Shown in pieces: positions 17,430 through 26,120 of a stretch of DNA of 64,000 nucleotides. The notes below the pieces were generated by a model. It had not been told where the DNA came from and did no database searches. It worked only from the letters and a program-made list of their open reading frames with translations. Location of the stretch: positions 3,744,302 through 3,808,301 of the forward strand of contig NZ_CP038493.1 in the NCBI RefSeq assembly GCF_004752005.1. The letters are read 5' to 3'. Within the stretch, counting starts at the first letter, position 1. Each line of letters begins with the position of its first letter. The translations under genes were made by a program, and so were the position numbers. The stretch is from Thalassotalea sp. HSM 43. Lineage in GTDB: Bacteria; Pseudomonadota; Gammaproteobacteria; Enterobacterales; Alteromonadaceae.

Positions 17430-18704
17430 TCAGCTAGCTATGCCGTTAAAAATAAGGTGGAAGTAATCGCTCGCGTCTGTTTTTGCATCATATTTTTTCA
17501 TGCTTGCGGTCATATCTGGTATCGACTCTATAGCGCCCGCACAAATATTCTGCGTAACAAATGGGTCTACCCCTCTAATCGAGTTGTCATTAACCCCCTG
17601 ACTGATTAACTCGCCAAACAGACGTCTTATAGCACTGGTGGCTACTTGCATTTCTTTGCGTTTGTCTAATGATAGGGACCACATCGTTGCGTATCGAATC
17701 AACGGTCCTTGATCGCCAATTTGAATGGCAAATAAATGTTGCATTGCCGATGCTAATTTATCGATGCCTGAAGATTCGCTCGCTAATGCATTTTGCAAAA
17801 CATTTTCTTCAATCATTAATGTTCTTTCAAAACACTTAATGAGTAAATCGTCTTTATTCTTAATATGGTAATAAAAAGCACCTTTAGTAACACCCAATGA
17901 TTGCGCTAATTCATCTAATGATGTGCCTTTAAAGCCTTTTTGATTAAAAAACATGGTGCCGACTTTAAAAAACGCTTCTTGTTTTTTACGGTTTTGCTCT
18001 TTTCGGTCGAAACCTGTCGGCGCCAACTTATCGTCTTGTAAATCTGTCCAGGTGAATGAGAAGGGCGTCTTTGAGCTTTTGATGCCGTATTTAATAACAG
18101 ATACCCATTGCTCAAATGCGTCATGGCGTTTGTCTTGGTCAACGGACTCTAGCCACACTGGCAACCAAAACAGCGTACCGATAATCGCGTTGGCGGTTTT
18201 ACCGGCACTGACTTGCTCTTGAATAGTGTTATCTAATCGGCCAGCGTTGATTAACTCAATCACCTGTTTTACCAACCAGCGATAATATTCGGATATTTCT
18301 TGCTGGTGCTTGCTAGACAACGAGGCAATTTCAGTTAAACCTGCTAAGTGACCGCGGTTGCCATTGCTTATATCATTCCAGCAATCAAAATTAAGCTTTA
18401 ATAACAGCTCAATTTTAGCCAACGCTGAGCCGTCTGATTCTATCGCTGTATTTACCATGTCTTGCATTTCAATACAGGTATTTAGATAACATTGGTGTAC
18501 CAATTCTTGTTTGGTTTTGACGTAATAATAAAGGCTTGTTTTGGTAAGTTCTAAACGCTGTGCAATTTGCGCCAGCGTGGTTCCTCGCGTGCCATGAATA
18601 TTAAATAGCTCGGACGCAGCAGATATGATGGTTTTATATTTTTCATCATGCTGATTTGTCTTGCTAAATGGCGAGGTAATTTTTTTATTATTAAAACTTG
18701 GCAT
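17430..18704 (-). CDS. Double-headed TetR-family regulator (two fused TetR units)
   Basis: 424 residues, twice the usual TetR length. Unit 1 has its helix-turn-helix at about 25-70 (GTTLAQIAQRLELTKTSLYYYVKTKQEL); unit 2 at about 243-290 (GTSLDELAQSLGVTKGAFYYHIKNKDDLL). Each is followed by its own helical ligand domain (about 75-210 and 295-424). TetR proteins normally repress as dimers of single units; here one chain could act as a built-in heterodimer, which would suit an asymmetric operator. A copy of the motif CATACTNNNNGTTCAAA lies 29 bp before the start, and three further copies are in neighbouring promoters, so it is probably the autoregulated repressor of the adjacent beta-oxidation genes. 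Confidence 0.9.
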   Translation of the reverse strand: MPSFNNKKITSPFSKTNQHDEKYKTIISAASELFNIHGTRGTTLAQIAQRLELTKTSLYYYVKTKQELVHQCYLNTCIEMQDMVNTAIESDGSALAKIELLLKLNFDCWNDISNGNRGHLAGLTEIASLSSKHQQEISEYYRWLVKQVIELINAGRLDNTIQEQVSAGKTANAIIGTLFWLPVWLESVDQDKRHDAFEQWVSVIKYGIKSSKTPFSFTWTDLQDDKLAPTGFDRKEQNRKKQEAFFKVGTMFFNQKGFKGTSLDELAQSLGVTKGAFYYHIKNKDDLLIKCFERTLMIEENVLQNALASESSGIDKLASAMQHLFAIQIGDQGPLIRYATMWSLSLDKRKEMQVATSAIRRLFGELISQGVNDNSIRGVDPFVTQNICAGAIESIPDMTASMKKYDAKTDASDYFHLIFNGIAS

Positions 18705-18732
18705 TTGTAATCACTTTAATTGAGTCAAAAAG

Positions 18733-18749
18733 CATACTTAATGTTCAAA
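18733..18749 (+). promoter_or_regulatory. Shared motif copy 1 (candidate TetR operator, before the TetR gene)
   Basis: CATACTTAATGTTCAAA fits CATACT-N4-GTTCAAA. It is 29 bp before the TetR start, well placed for autorepression. Confidence 0.65.
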
Positions 18750-18942
18750 ATCCATTCTAAGTTATCCGCAAGCTTTGTTCAATAACAATAAAAGTTAGCA
18801 CGTTTGTTCTTCATTAAATTCACTGGTGTTACTTTTCGAGACCTTAAGTGATTGTCAAAACTAGAAAAAATATATCCATCGAATATATGCAAATACTAAT
18901 GTGAGCAAATTTTAGCGTTGAAATACTTGCGCGCAATTAAAA

Positions 18943-18959
18943 CATACTGTAAGTTCAAA
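18943..18959 (+). promoter_or_regulatory. Shared motif copy 2 (before the acyl-CoA ligase operon)
   Basis: CATACTGTAAGTTCAAA, identical over 18 bp to copy 4, lies 86 bp before the chosen ligase start. Confidence 0.7.
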
Positions 18960-19045
18960 TTAGTTAAATTATAAATAAATTGTAAAGCTTCATGGCAACT
19001 CGATGTTAGCGGTTGCTGTTCTGGGTGGCTTTGCGGGATAAAAAT

Positions 19046-20764
19046 ATGAGCTTGAAAAATCAAGATATTACAATTGATCAAGTATCGGCAGACAAAGTTG
19101 TTGACGAAATAATGAAAATTACTGCAGCAGGTCAACCTTTTGCAGTAACCAAAAAAAACAGAAACAATATTGACTATACGGCATTTGAAAATCTTCCAAA
19201 TAACTTAGGTGATATGTACAAAACGGCGGCAGATACGTTTGAGCATGGCGAATTTATTATTTATAAAGATGAGAGAATTAGCTTTGCAAATATATATCAA
19301 CAAGCCACGGCTTTTGGTCATGCATTAGAACAAGAGTTTAATGTACAAAAAGGCGATAGAATCGCTATTGCTATGCGTAATTATCCAGATTGGATAGTGG
19401 CGTTTATGGGCATTACCTTAATTGGTGCGGTAGCAGTACCTTTGAATGCATGGTGGCAGTGCGAAGAATTTACGCAAGTGATTGAACACAGTCAGGCTGT
19501 ATTGGTTATCGCTGATGACAAACGTTATAGCTTATTAGCCAACTGGCTAGACGGTAAAAATTTACCTTTTGTTATTGCCAGACCCAATCAAGCGCAAAGC
19601 CATTTGCACAATATTGAGCAACTCTGCGCTCAATATACCGGGCGTGGCGAAATCACTAACGGCGTTCAAACCACTGATATTGCGACGATATTTTATACTT
19701 CCGGCTCAACGGGAACACCAAAAGGTGCAGTATCTTCTCACGAAAGTATCTTAACCGCAGTCAATACATGGTTGATGTTAGGAAACGCAGCAGCGATTGC
19801 TAATGCCGATATCAGCACGCCGTCTCCATACCCTGCAGCCGCATTAATGACGGTTCCACTATTTCATGTTACCGGTTGTCATACTTTATTTTTACTGTCG
19901 ATGATCGCGGGTCGCAAAACGGTGATGATGCCTTATTGGGACGCGGAGCATGCACTGAAACTTATCGAGCAAGAACGTATTACCTATTTTAATGGGGTAC
20001 CGACTATGTCAATGGAGCTAATGGATCACCCGATGCGTGATCACTATGATTTAAGCTCATTACTTGACGTGTGTGCAGGAGGTGCGGCAAGGCCGGCAGA
20101 GCACGTAAGAAAAATATATGATTCATTCAGCAGCGGCAATCCGAGTTGTGGCTATGGTTTAACTGAAACCAATGCCTTAGGCGCCGTTAATGGCCCTGCA
20201 GATTATCTTCTTAAGCCAAACAGTGCCGGTTTACCAACGCCACCAATTGTTGAAGTTCAGATTCTAGATGACAACAATCAACCTTTAGAAATAGGCGATA
20301 TTGGTGAAATTGTTATTAAATCCATCTCCAATATAAACCAATATTGGCGCGATGATAACGCCACAAAAGAGGCGTTTGTAAACGGATATTTTCGTACCGG
20401 AGATATTGGTTATCTTGATACCGATGGCTTTGTTTTTATTGTCGATCGAGCCAAGGATATCATTATCAGAGGCGGCGAGAATATTTCTTGCTTTGAGGTT
20501 GAATCAACCCTTTATAAACATGCACAAGTTATTGAAGCTGCAGTTTTTTCTGTTTCAGATGAACGGCTTGGTGAGGCCGTTGCTGCCGTGGTTTATGTTG
20601 CCGATAGTACGGCAGTAAACGAAATCCAGTTAAAAGATTTTGTTGGCCAACATTTAGCGCAATTTAAAGTGCCACAGCAGATTTGGCTAGTCGAAGATAA
20701 ACTACCTCGATTAGGCTCGGGAAAAATAGATAAACGAACATTGGTTAGCATGTTTGGCCAATAA
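19046..20764 (+). CDS. Acyl-CoA synthetase (AMP-forming), ANL superfamily
   Basis: 572 residues. The P-loop-like AMP motif FYTSGSTGTPKGA is near 215-227, the A5 motif GYGLTETNA near 370, A7/A8 in YFRTGDIGYLDTDGFVFIVDRAKDIIIRGGENI (split around 445-475; only short pieces quoted) and the C-terminal lysine in LGSGKIDK. It forms an acyl-adenylate and then an acyl-CoA, feeding the beta-oxidation genes downstream. Start ATG 19046 was chosen for GCGGGA 8 bp upstream; 11 further codons upstream are open. The N-terminus has about 50 extra residues before the core. First gene of a four-gene operon with MaoC, SDR and thiolase. Confidence 0.9.
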   Translation: MSLKNQDITIDQVSADKVVDEIMKITAAGQPFAVTKKNRNNIDYTAFENLPNNLGDMYKTAADTFEHGEFIIYKDERISFANIYQQATAFGHALEQEFNVQKGDRIAIAMRNYPDWIVAFMGITLIGAVAVPLNAWWQCEEFTQVIEHSQAVLVIADDKRYSLLANWLDGKNLPFVIARPNQAQSHLHNIEQLCAQYTGRGEITNGVQTTDIATIFYTSGSTGTPKGAVSSHESILTAVNTWLMLGNAAAIANADISTPSPYPAAALMTVPLFHVTGCHTLFLLSMIAGRKTVMMPYWDAEHALKLIEQERITYFNGVPTMSMELMDHPMRDHYDLSSLLDVCAGGAARPAEHVRKIYDSFSSGNPSCGYGLTETNALGAVNGPADYLLKPNSAGLPTPPIVEVQILDDNNQPLEIGDIGEIVIKSISNINQYWRDDNATKEAFVNGYFRTGDIGYLDTDGFVFIVDRAKDIIIRGGENISCFEVESTLYKHAQVIEAAVFSVSDERLGEAVAAVVYVADSTAVNEIQLKDFVGQHLAQFKVPQQIWLVEDKLPRLGSGKIDKRTLVSMFGQ

Positions 20765-20791
20765 TTTGGCCTCACTTTATGAGTAAAAACG

Positions 20792-21259
20792 ATGACAATT
20801 GAAATAAACGCAAAAGAGCTTCCGAACTACATTGGTCAACAAACCGGTGTTTCCCGTTGGTTTACGATAACTCAGCAACAAATTAATCAATTTGGCGAAG
20901 CGACTCATGATATGCAGTACATTCATGTCGACCCCGAAAAGGCTAAAAGTTCACCTTTTGGTGGCACCATTGCGCATGGGTTTTTATCTTTATCGCTATT
21001 TTCTGCTATTGCCTATGACGCTGCGATTAACCTTGAGAATACGGTTATGGGGTTAAATTACGGATTCGAAAAAATTCGTTTTTTACAACCGGTAAAAGTC
21101 GATAGTCGTGTTCGCGGTCAGATGGTTTTAACCGACGTGATTGAAAAACGTCCAGGTCAATTTTTATATACCTGGGATGTAACGGTTGAAATCGAAGGCG
21201 AAGCGAAACCGGCATTAACGGCGCAGTGGCTGACCATGACGATTATCGAAACAGAGTAG
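20792..21259 (+). CDS. MaoC-family (R)-specific enoyl-CoA hydratase
   Basis: 155 residues in a single hot-dog fold. The hydratase-2 motif is present: D40 and H45 in FGEATHDMQYIHVDPEKAK, followed by GGTIAHGFLSLSL (about 57-69). Such enzymes add water to trans-2-enoyl-CoA to give (R)-3-hydroxyacyl-CoA. It starts 27 bp after the acyl-CoA ligase and precedes an SDR that can oxidise the product. This gives the operon an R-stereospecific hydration step, unlike FadB-type S-specific beta-oxidation. Confidence 0.88.
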   Translation: MTIEINAKELPNYIGQQTGVSRWFTITQQQINQFGEATHDMQYIHVDPEKAKSSPFGGTIAHGFLSLSLFSAIAYDAAINLENTVMGLNYGFEKIRFLQPVKVDSRVRGQMVLTDVIEKRPGQFLYTWDVTVEIEGEAKPALTAQWLTMTIIETE

Positions 21260-21356
21260 AAAATCAAAAGCAAACTAAAACAAAATAAAACCAATTCAAA
21301 AAATAACCATTTAAACCATTAATTATTAACGGTTTATAAGATAGATAGAGGATTTT

Positions 21357-22277
21357 ATGTCGGTAAGATATGACGGCCAAGTGGCCATAGTAACGGGCGC
21401 TGGTGCAGGGCTAGGTCGATCACACGCGTTAATGTTGGCTGCACGTGGTGCAAAAGTTGTTGTTAATGATTTAGCAGGTCCAGACGGCGCAATGTCTGAA
21501 GGCGCCTTAGCTACGGTACTTGAGATAGAAGCAGCAGGTGGCGAAGCCATGGCTCATGGCGCTAATGTTGCTAACATTGAGCAAGTCCAAGATATGGTAG
21601 CGCAAACAATGGCAAAGTGGGGGCGAGTTGATATTCTGGTCAATAATGCCGGTATTTTACGTGATAAATCGTTTGGTAATATGGATATCGCTGATTTTAA
21701 ATTGGTGTTGGATGTTCATGTTATGGGCTCGGTAAACTGTACCAAAGCGGTATGGGACATTATGAAGAAGCAACAATACGGTCGAATTGTGATGACCACA
21801 TCTTCATCGGGGTTGTACGGTAACTTTGGCCAGGCGAATTATGGTGCGGCAAAAATGGCTGTTGTTGGCTTTATGAACACCTTATGTATTGAAGGTGCTA
21901 AATACAACATCAATGTAAATTGTCTTTCGCCGACGGCTCGTACCGCGATGACGGAAGAATTAATTGACGATAAACGCGTGTTAGAACTGATGACAGTTGA
22001 ATCAGTAACTAATGGCTTATTGGCTCTTGTATGTGAAAACTCTCCTAATCGAACCATTTTAGGCTGTGGCGCTGGCGGTTATGCTCGTGCAGTAATTAAA
22101 GAAACCGACGGTATCTATCTTACACCTGAAGAGCAAACACCTGAAAACATTCTCGCTATGTGGAATGACATTGACGATGAAAATAATGCCCAGGAAATTA
22201 CAGCCGGTTGGATGCAAACAAACAAATACGTTGGTAAAGCTGCGGCTTCACTTGGCGTTGACTTAACAGCCAAATAG
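21357..22277 (+). CDS. SDR-family 3-hydroxyacyl-CoA dehydrogenase (MFE-2-like)
   Basis: 306 residues. Cofactor motif TGAGAGLGRSHA (14-25), structural NNAG near 94, and the catalytic S...YGAAK (TTSSSGLYGNFGQANYGAAK, split). The RSHALMLAARGAKVVVND segment resembles the dehydrogenase part of peroxisomal multifunctional enzyme type 2, which oxidises (R)-3-hydroxyacyl-CoA with NAD. Length is about 50 residues above a minimal SDR because of a C-terminal extension. It sits between the MaoC hydratase and thiolase, as expected for a beta-oxidation step. The catalytic tetrad is intact. Confidence 0.88.
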   Translation: MSVRYDGQVAIVTGAGAGLGRSHALMLAARGAKVVVNDLAGPDGAMSEGALATVLEIEAAGGEAMAHGANVANIEQVQDMVAQTMAKWGRVDILVNNAGILRDKSFGNMDIADFKLVLDVHVMGSVNCTKAVWDIMKKQQYGRIVMTTSSSGLYGNFGQANYGAAKMAVVGFMNTLCIEGAKYNINVNCLSPTARTAMTEELIDDKRVLELMTVESVTNGLLALVCENSPNRTILGCGAGGYARAVIKETDGIYLTPEEQTPENILAMWNDIDDENNAQEITAGWMQTNKYVGKAAASLGVDLTAK

Positions 22278-22286
22278 GAGCGAATC

Positions 22287-23465
22287 ATGAGAGATGCAGT
22301 AATCGTTTCAACCGCACGCACGCCTATCGGTAAAGCTTATCGAGGCGCGTTTAATATGACGACGGCACCTACACTGGGTGGCCATGCCATCAAGCATGCG
22401 ATTGAGCGCGCAGGCATCGAAGGTGGGCAAGTCGAAGATGTAATCATGGGGTGTGCCATGCAGCAAGGCACAACCAGTATGAACATCGGTCGACAAGCCG
22501 CCTTAGCGGGTGGCTTGCCGGTGAGTGTTAGTGGGATGACGTTAGATCGTCAATGTTCGTCAGGTTTAATGGCTATTGCAACTGCCGCGAAACAAATCAT
22601 TCATGATGGTATGGAGGTGGCAATAGGGGCTGGTATTGAGTCGATTTCTCTTGTTCAAAATGAACATATGAATACACACATGGCGGTCGATAAGCAATTA
22701 GTTGGTATGCATAATGATATATACATGCCAATGCTACAAACAGCTGAAATCGTTGCACAGCGTTATAACATAAGCCGTGAACGCCAAGATGAATACGGCT
22801 TATTGAGCCAGCAGCGCACGGCGGCGGCTGCACAAGCTGGCCATTACGATACTGAGATTGTGCCGATGACCACCACCAAAGCGGTCATGGATAAAGAAAC
22901 CAAAGAAGTGTCTTTTCATGAGGTGACGCTATCTGCTGACGAAGGTATACGCGCGACGACAGCGGACAGTTTAGCTGGTCTGAGAACTGTCATTGAAGGG
23001 GGGTGTATTACCGCAGGTAATGCCAGTCAATTATCAGATGGTGCGTCTGCATCCGTACTGATGGAAGCGACCCTGGCAGAACAAAGAGGCTTGCAGCCAC
23101 TAGGCCGCTATATGGGTATCGCTGTTGCCGGTTGTGAACCGGATGAAATGGGGATAGGCCCGATATATGCGGTACCAAAATTACTCAAACAACACGGCCT
23201 AACGGTCGATGATATTGGTCTGTTTGAACTTAACGAAGCGTTTGCTGTGCAAGTCTTGTATTGCGCTGATACGTTAAAAATTCCAATGGAAAAGCTAAAT
23301 GTAAGCGGTGGCGCGATATCAATTGGTCACCCTTACGGTATGAGTGGGGCTCGAATGGTCGGTCACGCGCTAATTGAGGGTAAGCGCCGTGGTGCAAAAT
23401 ATGTTGTTGTCACCATGTGTGTCGGTGGCGGTATGGGCGCGGCAGGGCTGTTTGAAGTGCTTTAA
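22287..23465 (+). CDS. Thiolase (acetyl-CoA C-acyltransferase)
   Basis: 392 residues, the normal length. Nucleophile C90 in DRQCSSGL, His in the [16 protein letters not shown] segment near 340-356, and C378 in [12 protein letters not shown] complete the catalytic set. NEAFAVQ is also present. It cleaves 3-ketoacyl-CoA with CoA to release acetyl-CoA (or propionyl-CoA) and a shortened acyl-CoA. It begins 9 bp after the SDR and ends the ligase operon. Substrate chain type cannot be told. Confidence 0.92.
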   Translation: MRDAVIVSTARTPIGKAYRGAFNMTTAPTLGGHAIKHAIERAGIEGGQVEDVIMGCAMQQGTTSMNIGRQAALAGGLPVSVSGMTLDRQCSSGLMAIATAAKQIIHDGMEVAIGAGIESISLVQNEHMNTHMAVDKQLVGMHNDIYMPMLQTAEIVAQRYNISRERQDEYGLLSQQRTAAAAQAGHYDTEIVPMTTTKAVMDKETKEVSFHEVTLSADEGIRATTADSLAGLRTVIEGGCITAGNASQLSDGASASVLMEATLAEQRGLQPLGRYMGIAVAGCEPDEMGIGPIYAVPKLLKQHGLTVDDIGLFELNEAFAVQVLYCADTLKIPMEKLNVSGGAISIGHPYGMSGARMVGHALIEGKRRGAKYVVVTMCVGGGMGAAGLFEVL

Positions 23466-23597
23466 ATAACTATAAATAACGACTGAAATCAGCGCGGTGG
23501 AGCTTACTCATACCTCTCTATTGATGTATATAGTTAGTTGTATCGCTTTTTAGTTGCCAAAATAGACCGCTATTACGGTCAACAGTTAAGGATTATT

Positions 23598-24608
23598 ATG
23601 CCTATCAATACTCATCTTAGACGTCGCTCAATAGCGTTTATTAGTGCAACGTTTGCGATGCTTTTTTTTACTCTTGCCATGGCATCGACTACCGAGCCAT
23701 TGCCGTCATGGCAAGATGGCAAAAGTAAACAAGCAATTATTGATTTTGTTAGTCGCGTTACCAATAAAGACAGTGTGGACTTTGTTGCCGTCAATGAGCG
23801 CATCGTTACGTTTGATAATGACGGTACGTTATGGGCAGAACAACCCATTTACGCGCAGCTGTTATTTGCAATTGAGCGCATCCATAGCTTGGCGTCTCAG
23901 CACCCTGAGTGGCAAACGAAGCCGCCGTTTTCCCTTATATTGAAAGGGGATGTTAAAGCAGCTTTTAGCAGTTCCGCATCTGCGGTTAATGATATCGTCA
24001 TGGCAGCAAATACCGGCATGAGTGACCTTGAGTATCAAACGATTGTCGCTGCTTGGATCGCTACCGCGAAACACCCAGTCACACAAAAACCGATTACCAG
24101 TATGGTTTATCAACCTATGTTGGAATTGCTCGAATACTTCAGAGCCAACGAATTTAAAACATACATTGTTTCAGGCGGTGGTATCGAGTTTATACGAGCT
24201 TGGTCATCACAGGTGTATGGCATTCCCCCTGAACAGGTAATAGGGAGTGTCATGGCGCAAGAACTTGCCACGGAGGCTGACAAAACCATTATAAAAAGAC
24301 TGCCAACGATGGCTTTTTATAATAACAAAGAAAACAAAGTTATTGCGATTAACAACCACATTGGTCGACGTCCGCTTGCCGCTTTTGGTAATTCAGATGG
24401 TGACTTACCAATGTTAAAATACGTGAGTGAAGGTGATGGGTTGCGATTAGCGATGCTTATACATCATACGGATGCAAATCGAGAGTGGGCGTATGATGCG
24501 AAGTCACAAATAGGTCAACTTGATAAAGGTTTACAACAGGCGCAATCACAAGGTTGGCTGATAGTGGATATGAAACAAGATTGGAAACGCATATATCCAA
24601 GCCAATAA
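23598..24608 (+). CDS. Exported HAD-superfamily phosphatase
   Basis: 336 residues. A signal peptide or anchor covers about 8-29 (AFISATFAMLFFTLAMAS). HAD motif I is VTFDNDGTLW (D73, D75), motif II is in YIVSGGGIEF, and motif IV is AFGNSDGDLPML. Family members are haloacid-dehalogenase-type phosphatases; the DNDGT form favours phosphomonoesters. The export signal places it in the periplasm. AAGGA lies 7 bp before the chosen ATG. It stands 132 bp after the thiolase, so whether it is in that operon is unclear. Its role in the pathway is not obvious. Confidence 0.8.
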   Translation: MPINTHLRRRSIAFISATFAMLFFTLAMASTTEPLPSWQDGKSKQAIIDFVSRVTNKDSVDFVAVNERIVTFDNDGTLWAEQPIYAQLLFAIERIHSLASQHPEWQTKPPFSLILKGDVKAAFSSSASAVNDIVMAANTGMSDLEYQTIVAAWIATAKHPVTQKPITSMVYQPMLELLEYFRANEFKTYIVSGGGIEFIRAWSSQVYGIPPEQVIGSVMAQELATEADKTIIKRLPTMAFYNNKENKVIAINNHIGRRPLAAFGNSDGDLPMLKYVSEGDGLRLAMLIHHTDANREWAYDAKSQIGQLDKGLQQAQSQGWLIVDMKQDWKRIYPSQ

Positions 24609-24743
24609 TAACTCTAAAATGGTCAACTTCAGCTGAATCAATGATTGCAAATCAGAATCATAAAGAATGCCCTGAAGTATCACACGCCAAGGTATTATCT
24701 AGCGGTTATACCTGCGCTATTGTCAGTCGCAGTCAATCGGTCG

Positions 24744-25559
24744 TTAATCGAGAAAGCCAGAATACTCACCATAACCGCTGCTGGCGATGACACCGCCATC
24801 TAAAACTAGAGTATGACCCGTCATCCAGTTTGAGGCTTTTGAACATAAATAAATGACACTGCCAGCGATATCATCACCATTACCTAAACGCTCTTTGGGC
24901 ACCATTTGTTTAACAAATTGCTCCGTTTTTTTGTTCTCTACAGCATACTTTGTCATTTTGCTTAAAAAGAATCCTGGTGCAATGGCATTAATATTAATGT
25001 GTTTTTTTACCAGATCGGCAGCTAAATGACGGGTCATTTGCACAACCGCCGCTTTGCTAGCTGAATAGGAATAATTGCTCATTCTTGGGTTGTTAAATGC
25101 ATTAATTGAGGCAATGTTGACCACTCGGGCAGGATGCTCTGCATGGGCACTGTGAGATAACAATGGTAATAACTTTTGGGTTAAGAAAAATGGTGACTTT
25201 GCATTTAAATTCATTACCTTATCCCAGCCAACCTCAGGGAACTCAGTAAAGCTCGCCCCCCATGTTGCACCAGCATTGTTGATTAAAATGTCAATCTTGT
25301 CTTCGCTTTGTTTTATGGTTTCAACAAAAGCATTAATGCCTTCTAAGCTAGATAAGTCAGCCACAATAGGAATGCATAGACTGTCGTCAACAAGATTTGA
25401 TAGCTCGATAGCTGTGGCCTGCAATTGGGCTTCATTTCGAGCCGTTATGTAGGTTTTTACGCCGTGTTCCACCAACCCTTTGCTGATCATTTTTCCAATA
25501 CTTCGAGAACCACCAGTGACAATGGCTGTCTTGCCTTTAACAGAAAATAAATTACTCAT
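24744..25559 (-). CDS. Short-chain dehydrogenase/reductase
   Basis: 271 residues. TGGSRSIGKMIS (15-26) binds the nucleotide, NNAGATWGASF lies near 93, and the active site is S...YSASK (NYSYSASKAAVVQ). The C-terminal LVLDGGVIASSG is the usual SDR end. Likely an NAD(P)-dependent alcohol or ketone oxidoreductase; GASRxIGxxIA-type members include gluconate dehydrogenases and FabG-like enzymes. Third gene of the minus-strand operon fadH - SGNH - SDR, 17 bp after the SGNH gene. Confidence 0.85.
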   Translation of the reverse strand: MSNLFSVKGKTAIVTGGSRSIGKMISKGLVEHGVKTYITARNEAQLQATAIELSNLVDDSLCIPIVADLSSLEGINAFVETIKQSEDKIDILINNAGATWGASFTEFPEVGWDKVMNLNAKSPFFLTQKLLPLLSHSAHAEHPARVVNIASINAFNNPRMSNYSYSASKAAVVQMTRHLAADLVKKHININAIAPGFFLSKMTKYAVENKKTEQFVKQMVPKERLGNGDDIAGSVIYLCSKASNWMTGHTLVLDGGVIASSGYGEYSGFLD

Positions 25560-25576
25560 ATTGTGCCTTTATAGTG

Positions 25577-26101
25577 TTATTTATTGGCTAAATCATTACG
25601 CCATTGTTGCAATATTGGTGCGATTTTTGTGTCAAGCATGGCATAGGCCTGCTCTGTTAAATGCAAACCATCATCGACAAACCACTTGGGGTCATTAGTG
25701 ATGAAATCATTAAACTCAAAATAGCGATATTGATTGCCACAAAAATCTTTAATGCGACCATTAATCTCGTCAATTACGCCAAGTTGTTTCGCCGCTTGCT
25801 TTTGCGGACATTTAATAATGGAAAAATACCCTATATGAGTCGCAGGAAAGGTGGTTTTTAGTTGCTTTAACAACCGCTGTACGTTGTTAATTATGTGCAA
25901 GGTATCATTGCCAAAGACCAAATCATTACTACCGCAATAGACGATAATGTGTCTTGCCTCTGGTAGTTTGGTTAAATCGGCTTGTAACCAATCAGCACTA
26001 ACTGTACTGCGAATGGCGTTGTTTGAAACCGCTAAGCTAGACCACTTTGGTGTGCCCCAAAATTCAAAAATACTACTGCCGATCATCACAATATCTAGCA
26101 T
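25577..26101 (-). CDS. SGNH/GDSL-type hydrolase
   Basis: 174 residues. Block I is IGSSIFEFW (nucleophile Ser), block III is YCGSNDLVFGND, and the catalytic Asp-His pair is in DDGLHLTEQAY near the C-terminus. These are small esterases or lipases acting on acyl or acetyl esters. No signal peptide, so cytoplasmic. Start: ATG at 26101 with AGAGG 5 bp upstream; a GTG two codons earlier is possible. It lies between fadH and an SDR and may remove ester groups from a catabolic intermediate. Confidence 0.85.
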   Translation of the reverse strand: MLDIVMIGSSIFEFWGTPKWSSLAVSNNAIRSTVSADWLQADLTKLPEARHIIVYCGSNDLVFGNDTLHIINNVQRLLKQLKTTFPATHIGYFSIIKCPQKQAAKQLGVIDEINGRIKDFCGNQYRYFEFNDFITNDPKWFVDDGLHLTEQAYAMLDTKIAPILQQWRNDLANK

Positions 26102-26120
26102 GTTCACCTCTATTGGCTAG

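Larger units (their letters stand above)
18705..19045. other. Divergent control region: TetR regulator / acyl-CoA ligase operon
   Basis: 341 bp, AT-rich, with two copies of the shared 17-bp motif (18733 and 18943), one near each gene start. The remainder shows no gene or RNA structure that I can support. Confidence 0.7.

Noticed and set aside
23466-23597. Frameshifted or longer N-terminus for the HAD phosphatase from position 23538
   Set aside because: The extra 20 codons precede a clear ribosome site and signal peptide start at 23598.
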